The notes: generated by a model from the sequence alone, not told the origin. Counted from the first letter of the stretch, positions 40,101 to 48,468 are shown. The stretch: DNA of 62,475 bases from an uncultured Granulosicoccaceae bacterium (GCA_938003855.1 CALKXD010000033.1:1-62475); one strand, 5' to 3'. Numbers and translations: made by a program.

Positions 40101-41847
40101 TCCGGCTGACTTTCCCCAGGGGGCCACGGCCAATCAGGCGCAGATCAGTGGTCCGTCTGTCGGTGTGCGGATGTCAGATGATCCTGTCACTGCAGGGTAT
40201 CCGGACAGTACCGTAATTGATGTGCTGGCCAATCCGTCTATTGGTATATCAAAACAGGCCATTGTGAACGGAATCGATGTGACCTATGAGTTCTTTCTAG
40301 AGAATCTCGGTAACACGGAAATCAGCAACATCAGCTTGACTGATAACCTCGATGCGGTGTTTGGCGCTGGCAACTATGTGTTGACGGTAGCGCCGGTGTT
40401 TGGGGCTAATCCCGGGTCATTGGCTCTGCAGCCAGGCTACACCGGTGCGGCAGCTGATGCCGTGGTACTTGATGCCGCCGCCGGCGGGACTCTGGCGGTT
40501 GGAGCCACCGCAGAAATCCGCTTTGCGGTCAGGGTGACCACAATAACGGATCGCGGTGCCGGTATCGGTGTGTTCAGCAATCAAGTGGAATTATTCGGCG
40601 AGGACCCGGACAGCAATATCGTTAGTGATTGGTCGGTTGATGGACCGAACCCCGATCCCGACGACGACGACAACCCGCTGGAGCAATCGGGCACTGTGGT
40701 GACGTTGCTGCAGACCATACAAGTGGAGGGGATTGTTTTTGCCGATAACGGTGCTGCCGGTGGTATCGCACACGACGGTTTATGGACCTCTGGTGAAACC
40801 CTGCTGCAGGGGGTGGCGCTAGAGGCGCGCGATGGCAGCAGCGTGATATCTGCAACAACAACTGCTGCCGATGGCAGTTATACATTGTCTATTCCTGCCA
40901 ATTACGGCAATACCGCAATACAACTGGTGACGGTCGACAGTGCTGATTATCTGGCGATCTCTGAGTATTTTCGTGAGGACCCCGGCAATACCGGCGCGGT
41001 CGCCGATGCGACAGTGCCGTTCACGCCGCAACTGAGTTTTACCGGTGCGTACAAAATAGACTTTGGCCGCATTTTGCAACCGCGCTGGCAGTCAGACAGC
41101 ATGGCAGAACAGCAGGCCGGTGGCGCGGTGTTCCACAGCCACAACTATTATCCCGGCAGCAGTGGCGTGCTGGACTTTGCCATCGATCAAGTATCCAGTA
41201 CCCCGCCTAATGCCGCCTGGCAGGTCAACCTCTACCATGACCAGAACTGCAATGGATCACTTGAGAGTGGTGACCCGATGCTGTCAGCGCCCTGGGCCGT
41301 CAGCCCGCAATCAGAACCGCGGATCTGCGTCATCAGCAAGGTCTTTGTGCCAGCGGATTCCAGTGCCGGGGACAACTTCAGTGTCAGTATTACCGCGACC
41401 CTGCAGTTCGAAGACCCGGCCAATACCGGCCACTCGGTCATCAGTGTGCTGGCGGTGACTGATCTTACCGCCGTCATAGCAACCGGGCAGGGCTTGCTCA
41501 CGTTGTCCAAGTCTGTACAAAACCTAACCACTAGTGGTGCGGCGACCACCAGCAACTCTGCGCAACCGGGGGAGGTGCTGCGTTATGCGATCAACTTTGC
41601 AAATGTCGGCAATGGTGCGGTCGCCGATCTGACAATATCCGACAGCACCCCCGCGTATACCGTACTCGCCCAGCCCGTCAACTGCCCGGTCAGCATGCCT
41701 GGCGGCCTGCTGGCATGTGAGGTTCTGGTGCCGTCGCCGGCGAGCAATGCGGCAGGCTACAGCGGCGAGGTCCAATGGCGTTTTACCGGTGAGCTGGCGG
41801 CAGGCGCTGGTGGCGCGGTTAATTACGATCTCCAGGTGGAGTGGTAA
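37132..41847 (+). CDS. Giant secreted mosaic protein: FlgD-like, propeller-like, DUF11 and SdrD-B-like domains (1571 aa)
   Basis: It overlaps the preceding gene by 41 bp in another frame. The true start is probably one of the GTG codons at 37132, 37156 or 37162; the signal sequence is LNIAFIGVALLVLWPLQQ-AYA. A FlgD-like Ig segment (NVEWNGEDNNGVVIPDGAYT) lies near residue 380. Repeated blade-like motifs (GYTYTGLAYNPLDDYLYAI, LSGLMADPWGSIYAQSD) at about 640-900 suggest a DUF6923-type propeller. DUF11 domains (VTYTVSVVNAGDSVASF), an SdrD-B-like domain (~1200-1300) and a final DUF11 domain ending in YDLQVEW follow. Last gene of the locus; predicted secreted, role unknown. Confidence 0.75.
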   Translation: MVLWCLSSVFVWSNTRPRGSGERRRCVCLFRELARRGLNIAFIGVALLVLWPLQQAYAEGSWQMGLFEGPTHRQVMYETATGSGYNILNVDIITPGEVINTHVCGHTSTHNIRVQIFDPGGSSVYDSTAAGNVSCSSDFNTTWDPAVTNPHQYVTTQAGTYMMYLTNLNSTYLHRYDVTVTNSLTDIIDPRIAGGRLWSLYWYFNAGSYAVDYSTSADLYVVADGGFVGTYFVWRLDLTNFAGYVYSLKANDLGVTSPNAAGDVVAGISVPRTNNSIQEKFPIYLGYPAKSFPPPIAGVNISDLNFVDSEGVDSGISPGTTSTVQDSGTFTFVTNLTTTGVYEIIIDNSSPSGGVPDGVYGQGDIFLRGIAVPGTNNVEWNGEDNNGVVIPDGAYTATLSVRTGEFHFTGYDVETSGGAGSDGIKMYRALSSGSDLPTTLYWDDHTVLNSSSADAFNQEGIFDGNHNWGSFGSGGIGNNSYIDTYTFGLVVEPNPIGVAITENDIPIPTVTKSFSPSTVTTGGSSTMQIEIGYNGSIPLSGISLTDYMPLGMTLLTPPASITVTGAGCSGFVFGAGTVAGGDELSIEAGSIAANSTCIVTADVVASLPGELVNTTSGVSSNELATGVVSNGASLTVVPGAAGPAYACDGAFYQSESTAGSTRLYHILRDADPYVRQEFATVSYSATSGYTYTGLAYNPLDDYLYAIVDSTDGAGGNPLSGSILRIDSNGQIVNLGVPERGPNTMDMPVISDRYVGGTIGENGRYVVVTDLSSTSNTGAAIPFVERGLILDIDITSSTPQVLFNRRHGRDVGDVVAHPDGLYYSHNTVEGLITIDSTNGAVATIGGGVTDVLSGLMADPWGSIYAQSDSGSVLQLDPATGAGSIVSALTMAGTADAASCAFGVAVRKSASVTEITPGADVTYTVSVVNAGDSVASFGLSDILGDSRTFVGGTLVNPFGGSANAYANTDTLTISSATLAANSSADLTVSVNYPADFPQGATANQAQISGPSVGVRMSDDPVTAGYPDSTVIDVLANPSIGISKQAIVNGIDVTYEFFLENLGNTEISNISLTDNLDAVFGAGNYVLTVAPVFGANPGSLALQPGYTGAAADAVVLDAAAGGTLAVGATAEIRFAVRVTTITDRGAGIGVFSNQVELFGEDPDSNIVSDWSVDGPNPDPDDDDNPLEQSGTVVTLLQTIQVEGIVFADNGAAGGIAHDGLWTSGETLLQGVALEARDGSSVISATTTAADGSYTLSIPANYGNTAIQLVTVDSADYLAISEYFREDPGNTGAVADATVPFTPQLSFTGAYKIDFGRILQPRWQSDSMAEQQAGGAVFHSHNYYPGSSGVLDFAIDQVSSTPPNAAWQVNLYHDQNCNGSLESGDPMLSAPWAVSPQSEPRICVISKVFVPADSSAGDNFSVSITATLQFEDPANTGHSVISVLAVTDLTAVIATGQGLLTLSKSVQNLTTSGAATTSNSAQPGEVLRYAINFANVGNGAVADLTISDSTPAYTVLAQPVNCPVSMPGGLLACEVLVPSPASNAAGYSGEVQWRFTGELAAGAGGAVNYDLQVEW

Positions 41848-41916
41848 TCGCGCAGTGGCTGGCGGTCGCCGGCTTTGCCTGTGTGCAGAGTTAACCGGCC
41901 GCCGACAACCTTAGTG

Positions 41917-41922
41917 TATAAT
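41917..41922 (+). promoter_or_regulatory. Candidate -10 element for fur
   Basis: A perfect TATAAT lies 37 bp before the fur start, without a recognisable -35 at 17 bp. Confidence 0.35.
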
Positions 41923-41959
41923 GGAGTACCTACCGCTATAGCACAGTAATGGAACGCCA

Positions 41960-42400
41960 TTGAGCAAGCTCCTCGACAGAACCCCGCTCAGCCCTACCGC
42001 CGACCTGAAGCGTGCGGGGCTCAAAGTCACTCTGCCGCGATTGAAGATTCTGGAAATCCTCGAGAACGCCGAGCAGCATCACCTGAGCGCGGAAGATGTC
42101 TACAAAGCATTGCTCGCCGAAGACACCGAGATCGGCCTGGCCACAGTCTACCGGGTGTTAACTCAATTCGAGACAGCCGGACTGGTGACACGGCACCGCT
42201 TCGATAGCGGTCAAGCGCTGTTTGAGTTGGATACCGGTGACAGCCATGATCACATCATCTGCATAAAAAGTGGCATGGTGGCTGAGTTCAAGGACGAAAA
42301 ACTCGAGGCTCGACTGCGTGAAATTGCCGATGAGCTTGGCTATGAACTCAAAGACCACAGTATTGTGTTGTACGGTGTTCATCGGGAAGTCGACGCCTAG
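41960..42400 (+). CDS. fur: Ferric uptake regulator Fur
   Basis: 146 residues. The winged helix begins DLKRAGLKVTLPRLKILEIL, with recognition region EIGLATVYRVLTQFE. The metal-binding dimer domain has HRFDSGQALFEL and HDHIICIKSG. The CxxC structural-zinc motif of E. coli Fur is reduced to one Cys here, and no C-terminal Cys pair follows, as in pseudomonad Fur. The most likely start is TTG at 41960; no in-frame ATG precedes the domain. Iron-loaded Fur represses iron uptake genes. Confidence 0.93.
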   Translation: MSKLLDRTPLSPTADLKRAGLKVTLPRLKILEILENAEQHHLSAEDVYKALLAEDTEIGLATVYRVLTQFETAGLVTRHRFDSGQALFELDTGDSHDHIICIKSGMVAEFKDEKLEARLREIADELGYELKDHSIVLYGVHREVDA

Positions 42401-42781
42401 CCTGCATTGCTCACAAGGCGACAAGATTAAATGACTCTATGGCTCCAATTATCGAGTTTACTGCTCAATCAGAGTGTCGTAAAACGAAACACACGGTCTA
42501 TCCGACCTCAGAGGCCAATATCGCGTCACATCCCGCCCGCTCCCTCCCGGCACGTGCGGCCGCGCCTCTCAAGCGATAGAGCGACCTGTTCAGCGCTATT
42601 GACCCTGAATGCGAATAATGCTGGCTAGTGCCCGGCTGCAACACCGTCAGCGGCTGCAGCGTAGGCACCTGGCGATTGGTTGCCCCCGGATGTACTGCCG
42701 CGCACGCCCGGCGCAAAACAAACAAGTTGCTGTGTTATGTTCTCACGGCGTAGAAACCCGCGCCGATTCTCAGGAAAAATC
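42401..42781. other. Intergenic, 381 bp
   Basis: An in-frame upstream extension of the next gene (from 42680) lacks a ribosome site and family-like sequence. Nothing else is recognised. Confidence 0.5.
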
Positions 42782-43186
42782 ATGAGCCTGCAAACACTGC
42801 AATCGATGGTGCAGTTGAAACTACTGGCAGAGACGTTTGACGTCATCAAGCTTGCGCCACCGCAGTTATTTCCAGCGTGGATTGCGCAATCGGCGTTTTT
42901 TTTCGTGTCGCAAACCGACGATGAATACTCCATTATCTGTGTAAAAGCAGCGGTGCCTGCGGCAGTGCAAAGTGCGACGGCCTGGCGGTGTTTCAAGGTA
43001 GACGGCGACATCGCCCCTGAGCAGCCGGGGGTGGCAGCATCAGTGGCAAAGCCGATGGCAGACGCAGGCTTGAGTTTGATACTTGTCGGTACTCACGACC
43101 GGGATTATATTCTTGTGCAGGATGATCTGCTCAGCGCGGCGCGGGATGTTTATCGTGCTGCAGGATATACGCTCACCGACGCCTGA
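42782..43186 (+). CDS. ACT-domain protein (CASTOR/ACT_7-like)
   Basis: 134 residues. FFFVSQTDDEYSIICVK, then AWRCFKVDGDIAPEQPGVAA and DAGLSLILVGTHDRDYILVQ match the small ACT_7/CASTOR-type amino-acid-sensing proteins. Cytoplasmic, no signal. The ATG at 42782 starts the family-like part. The ligand is unknown. It is convergent with the diguanylate cyclase gene. Confidence 0.82.
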   Translation: MSLQTLQSMVQLKLLAETFDVIKLAPPQLFPAWIAQSAFFFVSQTDDEYSIICVKAAVPAAVQSATAWRCFKVDGDIAPEQPGVAASVAKPMADAGLSLILVGTHDRDYILVQDDLLSAARDVYRAAGYTLTDA

Positions 43187-43225
43187 TTCTTTGACCGCGG
43201 TTACCGGTTTGAGGTTGGATCCGCG

Positions 43226-44212
43226 CTAGCCCATCACCCGGTTTCTGCCTGCGCGCTTGGCACGGTACAGAAACTCGTCCGTGCGCTTGCACCACTGTTC
43301 GCAATTTTCGCCCGCCGTCAGGCAAGTCACACCGAAGCTGGCCGTAACCGTCTCCCCATCGAGTAAATCGGCCGTTTGAATTTTCAATCGAAGCGCCTCG
43401 GCCAGCCGTAGTCCGTTTGCCCGATCCGAGCCATACAGCAGACACAAAAACTCCTCGCCGCCAATTCTAAAGCAGGTGTCGGACAGGCGCGTACTGCTTT
43501 GCAGTAGTTGACCGACCTCGGTCAGTACCTTGTCGCCGGCCCCGTGTCCATAGCTATCATTGATCTCTTTAAAGTGATCCAGGTCGAGCAGTATTACAGT
43601 CATTGGGGCACCGGTGCGGCGGAACTGCCCCAAAGCTTGTTCCAGTGTCACGTTGAGCAGTGATCGATTAAAAAGACCGGTCAATGGATCCGTGATGGCG
43701 CGGGTTTTTAATGATTGCTGGTAACTGGCGGTAGCGCGAGCGCTGATGGCGGAGAACAAACCGACGGCAATCAACGTAACGGTAGCCCGGCTGGCGAGTT
43801 CGGCATCGAGTATCAGCCAGATTTGTGGAATGATAACAGCCAGCGTCATCAGTGTTGCGAGCATTGCCTTGTGCTCGTCAAGCATGCAATAAAAGGAGAT
43901 CAGAACCGGAAAACACCACATCACGGCAATCACGCCATGCTGTTTGATGATCAGGGTCAGAAAAATAATCAGCAATGGCACCAACCCGTACAACGTCAGA
44001 GTGGCCCGGTTGTCGTGGCGGTTCCGCCAGGTGACCACTGCCAGCAGTAATGACACTGCGGTCGGGCCGATAGCCAGCAGATAGTTATGCTTGAGCAGAT
44101 TATTAATGGCGAACGGAGTGAGAAGGATGATGCTCGACAGAGCGATTCGGAGTGTGATTTTCAGACGATAATCTGACTCAGGAAATTCATCGTTGGTGAG
44201 TTGTGATTGCAT
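43226..44212 (-). CDS. Membrane diguanylate cyclase (GGDEF)
   Basis: 328 residues. Five or six membrane segments occupy about 22-160, then a GGDEF domain starts at DPLTGLFNRSLLN. The active site is RIGGEEF (249-255), an active variant, with DLDHFKEINDSYGHGAGDKVL upstream. The inhibitory I-site RLSD (242-245) is at the correct distance, so product inhibition by cyclic di-GMP is expected. It makes cyclic di-GMP, which often controls surface attachment. Monocistronic. Confidence 0.93.
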   Translation of the reverse strand: MQSQLTNDEFPESDYRLKITLRIALSSIILLTPFAINNLLKHNYLLAIGPTAVSLLLAVVTWRNRHDNRATLTLYGLVPLLIIFLTLIIKQHGVIAVMWCFPVLISFYCMLDEHKAMLATLMTLAVIIPQIWLILDAELASRATVTLIAVGLFSAISARATASYQQSLKTRAITDPLTGLFNRSLLNVTLEQALGQFRRTGAPMTVILLDLDHFKEINDSYGHGAGDKVLTEVGQLLQSSTRLSDTCFRIGGEEFLCLLYGSDRANGLRLAEALRLKIQTADLLDGETVTASFGVTCLTAGENCEQWCKRTDEFLYRAKRAGRNRVMG

Positions 44213-44657
44213 GGCCGGATAGTCCCTATCAGTACTGGATGAGCGCTGCGTCTTTGTGGCAGAGCCCTCTGGTCGACCAGCCGTGGTCTTATCACCTGCG
44301 ATCCGTGCAAGGTTTAGTCGTCATTGATAATTGTGTGGTCAGTGTTGCAAATTTGGGTCTGTTAACGCCGGTTCTGATCGCAGTCGAGCGACTTGAGCCT
44401 ATATATTTGATCGACCGCACAAGTCGGACGGAATAAAGTGTGAGCTGCATTCACTTTCGGGGTCTGACTGGTGTTGGCGCGTGACATGTCACTGCTGTTG
44501 TTGTTCCGGCGCGAATCATCGCCTGAAATAAATTGTACCGGGATGTCGATTTCTGAACGCGCCGTTCGTCTGGTTAGTACAGGTGCCGCAGTTATCTGGT
44601 AATTGAGCACCTGAGAAAATCCTAAAGCGACGGTTAACAACAATCAAGGAGACACCA
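44213..44657. other. Intergenic, 445 bp
   Basis: It holds upstream regions of the divergent cyclase and DGPF genes. Small open frames inside have no ribosome sites or recognisable sequence. Confidence 0.5.
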
Positions 44658-45011
44658 ATGCAATACATGGCACTGATTTATTCCAGCGAAAACTCCGGCC
44701 CTCAACCGGGTACCCCGGAGTTTGGCGCCTATATTCAGGCGTATCAGGTGTTCACGGCCGAGACGCAGAAAAACGGCGTTTTTGTCGCTGGTGATGCACT
44801 GCAACCTACCAGTACTTCTACCACAGTGACGCGGGAAAACGGCACCATCGAAACCACTGATGGACCGTTCGCAGAGACTAAAGAGCAGTTGGGCGGATAT
44901 TATTTACTCGAGTGCAAGGATCTCGACGAAGCGCTTGGCTACGCCGCTAAAATTCCAACCACAGAGCACGGCCGCGTCGAAGTGCGTCCGGTAATGGTGT
45001 TCGATAGCTAG
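44658..45011 (+). CDS. YCII/DGPF-domain protein
   Basis: 117 residues. It begins MQYMALIYSSENS and has the family hallmark TTDGPFAETKEQLGGYYLLE and VEVRPVMVF. AAGGAGA precedes the ATG. DGPF genes characteristically sit beside ECF42 sigma factors, as here (45426). Function is unknown; family folds are ferredoxin-like. Confidence 0.93.
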   Translation: MQYMALIYSSENSGPQPGTPEFGAYIQAYQVFTAETQKNGVFVAGDALQPTSTSTTVTRENGTIETTDGPFAETKEQLGGYYLLECKDLDEALGYAAKIPTTEHGRVEVRPVMVFDS

Positions 45012-45425
45012 TGCCTATCCAGAATCAGGGTGTCGCGAGGATCCTTCAGGTGCGTGAGATTTTGCCTGCCACATGTAGGCGCTTAGTTGTTCTTAAGTAA
45101 CTGCCTGTGGTCGGCAAAAGATTGCGTGCCTGAGTGGTACGCAGTAGCGCTTGTTTCTGGATGGGCAATAGCCAGGCCTGACGATCCCAAAGGCGATCCG
45201 GTATTTTCAGCTCAGCCGTTTTTAAAGTGACCCTATAGATTTATAGTGTCACCGATGCGTCCGGCAGACGGTTTATCCGGCGGCACACGGCCAGGTGCGG
45301 TGTTTGCGAGCGTGGGGGTCAAAATTTAAGTGTCCCGGCAGGCCCCACGCCAGCTGTATAATCATTTCCGATGCAAGACGGCGGTGGGGTCCGCCGTCAG
45401 ACCAGCGGATAACCGGACCCTGAGC
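45012..45425. other. Intergenic, 414 bp, with an inverted repeat
   Basis: An imperfect palindrome at 45227-45252 (GTGACcCTATA, loop GATT, TATAGtGTCAC) has 10 of 11 arm pairs and lies upstream of the sigma-factor gene. It could be an operator or RNA hairpin. The frame of the sigma gene is open from 45330, but the ATG at 45426 fits the family. Confidence 0.4.
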
Positions 45426-46691
45426 ATGCTTCCACCACTACGGCTTGAACACACCATCACTCAGACGGTACGTGAGGAGTGGGGTCGTATACTGGCTTCG
45501 CTTGTAAAAACGATAGGCGACCTGCAATTAGCAGAAGATGTGTTGCAGGATGCCGTCGAGGCTGCGTTGCTGGACTGGCCAAAAAGCGGCTTACCTGCAT
45601 CCCCTGCGGCCTGGTTGATCCAGACTGCCCGGCGCAAGGCGATAGATCGTTTTCGGCGTGACCGGCATTTTGCCACGCTGCAACCACAGATTGCCTATCT
45701 GATTGAACTCGACAACAATCCACCACCGTACGAAGCGGATGCCTTGCCGGATAAGCGTCTTGAGTTAATCTTTACCTGTTGTCACCCCTCACTTGATCAA
45801 AAAACCCGCATCGCCCTGACGCTGCGAACGCTGGGTGGGTTGACCACAGAAGAAATTGCCCGATCATTTCTGGACAAGCCGTCGGCGATGGCTCAGCGAC
45901 TGGTGCGGGCAAAAAAGAAAATTGCACTGGCGGGAATTCCGTATGAAGTCCCGGCCAGTGACTTGCTGCAAGAGCGTCTGTCAGCGGTATTGGCCGTCAT
46001 CTATTTTATTTTTAATGAGGGCTATGCGGCGACGTCAGGCAAGTTTATTACTCGCGGAGATCTAGCGCTTGAAGCGATAAGGCTGGCCAGAATAATTCGG
46101 CAACTGCTACCACAGCAGGCGGAGGTTGCCGGCCTGCTTGCGCTGATGCTGCTGCACGATTCGCGTCGCTTTGCCCGGCAGGATAAACAGGGAAACCTGA
46201 TAGCGCTCGAACATCAGAACCGTGCTCTCTGGGATAAACATAAAATTGCTGAAGGATGTGAACTGTTGCAAAGTACATTGCGACGGCAGCAGATTGGAGT
46301 TTATCAATTACAAGCGGCTATTAGTGCTTTGCATGCCGAAGCACACACCTGGGCGGATACCGATTGGAAGCAGATAGCAGCGCTCTATGAGCTGTTGCAT
46401 AGCGTGCAGCCATCCGTAGTGGTGAAGATTAATCAGGCAATCGCAATCTCATTTTCCGAGTCTGTTGAAGCGGCAATGGCGCTACTCGACTCATTGAAAG
46501 ACGATGCCAGTGTGGTTGGTTATCAGCCGTACTATGCCGCTTGCGCTGATGTGCATCAACGCGCCGGCGACAACGAGGCGGCTATGCTGTCCTTGCAAAC
46601 CGCTATAGCGTTGTCAGAGAACGAAGCCGAAAAAATATTCCTGACAAATAAACTCAATGGCCTGCAATCGTTGTATCCGGTTGTTGATTAA
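45426..46691 (+). CDS. ECF42-type RNA polymerase sigma factor with C-terminal TPR-like extension
   Basis: 421 residues. Sigma-2 (LASLVKTIGDLQLAEDVLQD, then AAWLIQTARRKAIDRFRRD) and sigma-4 (LRTLGGLTTEEIARSFLDKP, MAQRLVRAKKKI) are followed by ~200 residues of helical TPR-like sequence (YFIFNEGYAATSG, HAEAHTWADTDWKQIAALY). This length and the adjacent DGPF gene are typical of ECF42, whose C-terminal extension is needed for activity and which has no classical anti-sigma factor. Targets are usually DGPF genes. Confidence 0.93.
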   Translation: MLPPLRLEHTITQTVREEWGRILASLVKTIGDLQLAEDVLQDAVEAALLDWPKSGLPASPAAWLIQTARRKAIDRFRRDRHFATLQPQIAYLIELDNNPPPYEADALPDKRLELIFTCCHPSLDQKTRIALTLRTLGGLTTEEIARSFLDKPSAMAQRLVRAKKKIALAGIPYEVPASDLLQERLSAVLAVIYFIFNEGYAATSGKFITRGDLALEAIRLARIIRQLLPQQAEVAGLLALMLLHDSRRFARQDKQGNLIALEHQNRALWDKHKIAEGCELLQSTLRRQQIGVYQLQAAISALHAEAHTWADTDWKQIAALYELLHSVQPSVVVKINQAIAISFSESVEAAMALLDSLKDDASVVGYQPYYAACADVHQRAGDNEAAMLSLQTAIALSENEAEKIFLTNKLNGLQSLYPVVD

Positions 46692-46811
46692 CCGTATAGA
46701 AAAAATTAACAGCGTGCGTAGTTGCAGGCAAAATACACACGTACCAGTTGACACCGGGCCCGCATGCGGCTATGGTTCCGCCGCTCTGCAACGGTTTGCC
46801 GGGTAAATTTC

Positions 46812-46842
46812 ACTGGCAGTCTTACTGGCAGTCTTACTGGCA
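46812..46842 (+). repeat. Short tandem repeat
   Basis: ACTGGCAGTCTT is repeated about 2.6 times with a 12-bp period in the gap between the sigma factor and rtcB-like genes. Confidence 0.85.
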
Positions 46843-46915
46843 CTGTCGGTTAATGATCTAAAACCTCGACGAAAAAACATGACAAATTTCCTTTCGCCAC
46901 TAAGTCAACTTCACA

Positions 46916-46936
46916 CTATAGATCTGCCATCTATAG
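46916..46936. repeat. Inverted repeat upstream of the rtcB-like gene
   Basis: Perfect 8-bp arms CTATAGAT/ATCTATAG are separated by CTGCC. It may be an operator or an RNA hairpin; it shares CTATAGAT with the palindrome at 45227. Confidence 0.6.
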
Positions 46937-47010
46937 CGAGTGGTGTGCGCGAGCATGTGGCAGAGGTCGGGGCTTTGTAGTAACGCGGGTAGTTTTATGT
47001 CGTTGCTAGA

Positions 47011-47039
47011 AAAGCCCGCATCATGCGGGCTTTTTTTTT
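47011..47039 (+). terminator. Rho-independent terminator upstream of the rtcB-like gene
   Basis: An 8-bp stem AGCCCGCA/TGCGGGCT with a TCA loop is followed by nine T residues. It ends ~50 bp before the rtcB-like ATG and 320 bp after the sigma-factor stop. It ends either the sigma message or a separate short transcript or leader from 46692-47010. Confidence 0.9.
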
Positions 47040-47088
47040 ACGCAGGGAAATTAACTTTAATTCAGGATAAATGCTAAACAGGTGATGT

Positions 47089-48468
47089 ATGAGTATCTCA
47101 AACAAGGATTTGATTGCAGGTGGAATTACCCCCGGTAAGTGGATGCCGGAAGCGCTGCGCGAGGCACAGAGCGTGTTTGCGTCAACCCGCAACATTGTTG
47201 AAGCTATTGCTGCGGCAAAGCAGATCGAGTCAAAGTACGCTTACGCCAGTGTCGAGCTTCGTGCGCCCGGTGAGCTGGGTTTCTATCAGAATATCGAAGC
47301 GCAAAATGCACAGGAGGCACGCAATATTGAGCAGGTACGGGCCTGCATGGATGAAATCATGCGCCTACCGCATGTCGTGTCCGGTGCCATTATGCCTGAT
47401 GCCTGTCCGTCTGGTCCGGCAACTATACCGGTTGGCGGAGTCGTAGCGTCGTCGGTGATTCATCCGGGTTTTCATAGTGCTGATATCTGTTGCTCGCTGG
47501 CTTTATCAAACTTTGGCGCGACCGAGCCCGCGGCTGTGATGGATGCTGTATTTGCCGCAACGCATTTTGGCCCGGGTGGCTGTGACAAAATCGCTATGCC
47601 GGCTGAGCTAAAAGAGGTAGTAGCATCAAATGTGCTTACCCGTCCGTTGGCATCTATTGCATCTTCCCACTTCGGGACGCAAGGCGATGGCAACCACTTT
47701 GCCTACGTCGGGCGCTTGCAATCCAGCGGCGATACTGTGCTTGTTACGCACCATGGTTCCAGAGGTTTCGGAGCCCGGTTGTACAAAAAAGGAATCGAGC
47801 ATGCCTATGCTGAAACCCGCAAAGTATGCCCTGAGGTGCGAAAGCAAAATGCCTGGCTTGAGCTTGATGAGTTTGGCCAGACCTATTGGGAAGCATTGCA
47901 GGTTGTTCGGGAGTGGACCCGGCAGAATCACTTTGCAATCCACGATCATACCGCCGCGACCTTGCGCTGTGATGTGCAGGATCGCTACTGGAATGAGCAT
48001 AATTTTGTATTCCAGAAGCAATCTGACGGGCTTTTTTATCACGCTAAAGGGGCGACTCCGGCCTGGGACAACTGGGCGGCAGATGCCACAGCGCATACGC
48101 TGATACCGCTTAATATGGCGCAGCCGATACTGGTGGTGTCTGGTAATGATGCGGCTAACGGCTTAGGTTTTTCGCCGCATGGTGCCGGTCGCAACATGAG
48201 CCGAACAGCGCATAAAAAAGCCAATGCTTCGCGGACGGTGGCGGAGATATTTGCCGAAGAAACACAGGGCATAGATTGTCGCTTTTTCAGCGGTGAAACC
48301 GATATCTCCGAATTACCATCGGCCTATAAGGACGCGGCCTCGGTTAAAGCGCAGATCAGCCAGTTTGGATTGGCGGATATTGTCGATGAGGTTGTCCCTT
48401 ATGGCAGCATCATGGCCGGCGACTGGCAGGTTAATGCGCCGTGGCGAAATAAGCGCTCGCGCAAGTAA
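47089..48468 (+). CDS. RtcB-family RNA ligase (divergent clade)
   Basis: 459 residues. RtcB ligases join 2',3'-cyclic-phosphate and 5'-OH RNA ends using Mn2+ and GTP. Family elements are all present in altered form: HSADICCSLALS for the usual metal-site region, FGTQGDGNHF for GxxGGGNHF, VTHHGSRGFGA, FYHAKGATPAW for the HRKGATRA site, and SPHGAGRNMSRTAHKK, with the His that accepts GMP. The deviations place it in a divergent RtcB clade rather than the canonical E. coli type. RtcA, RtcR and archease genes are absent. Confidence 0.87.
   Translation: MSISNKDLIAGGITPGKWMPEALREAQSVFASTRNIVEAIAAAKQIESKYAYASVELRAPGELGFYQNIEAQNAQEARNIEQVRACMDEIMRLPHVVSGAIMPDACPSGPATIPVGGVVASSVIHPGFHSADICCSLALSNFGATEPAAVMDAVFAATHFGPGGCDKIAMPAELKEVVASNVLTRPLASIASSHFGTQGDGNHFAYVGRLQSSGDTVLVTHHGSRGFGARLYKKGIEHAYAETRKVCPEVRKQNAWLELDEFGQTYWEALQVVREWTRQNHFAIHDHTAATLRCDVQDRYWNEHNFVFQKQSDGLFYHAKGATPAWDNWAADATAHTLIPLNMAQPILVVSGNDAANGLGFSPHGAGRNMSRTAHKKANASRTVAEIFAEETQGIDCRFFSGETDISELPSAYKDAASVKAQISQFGLADIVDEVVPYGSIMAGDWQVNAPWRNKRSRK

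Noticed and set aside
44362..44643. 93-codon minus-strand frame between the cyclase and DGPF genes
   Set aside because: No ribosome site, and it overlaps the DGPF promoter region.
46692..47010. Y-RNA or tRNA-like element before the RtcB gene
   Set aside because: No T-loop or cloverleaf seen; only a terminator, an inverted repeat and a short tandem repeat.
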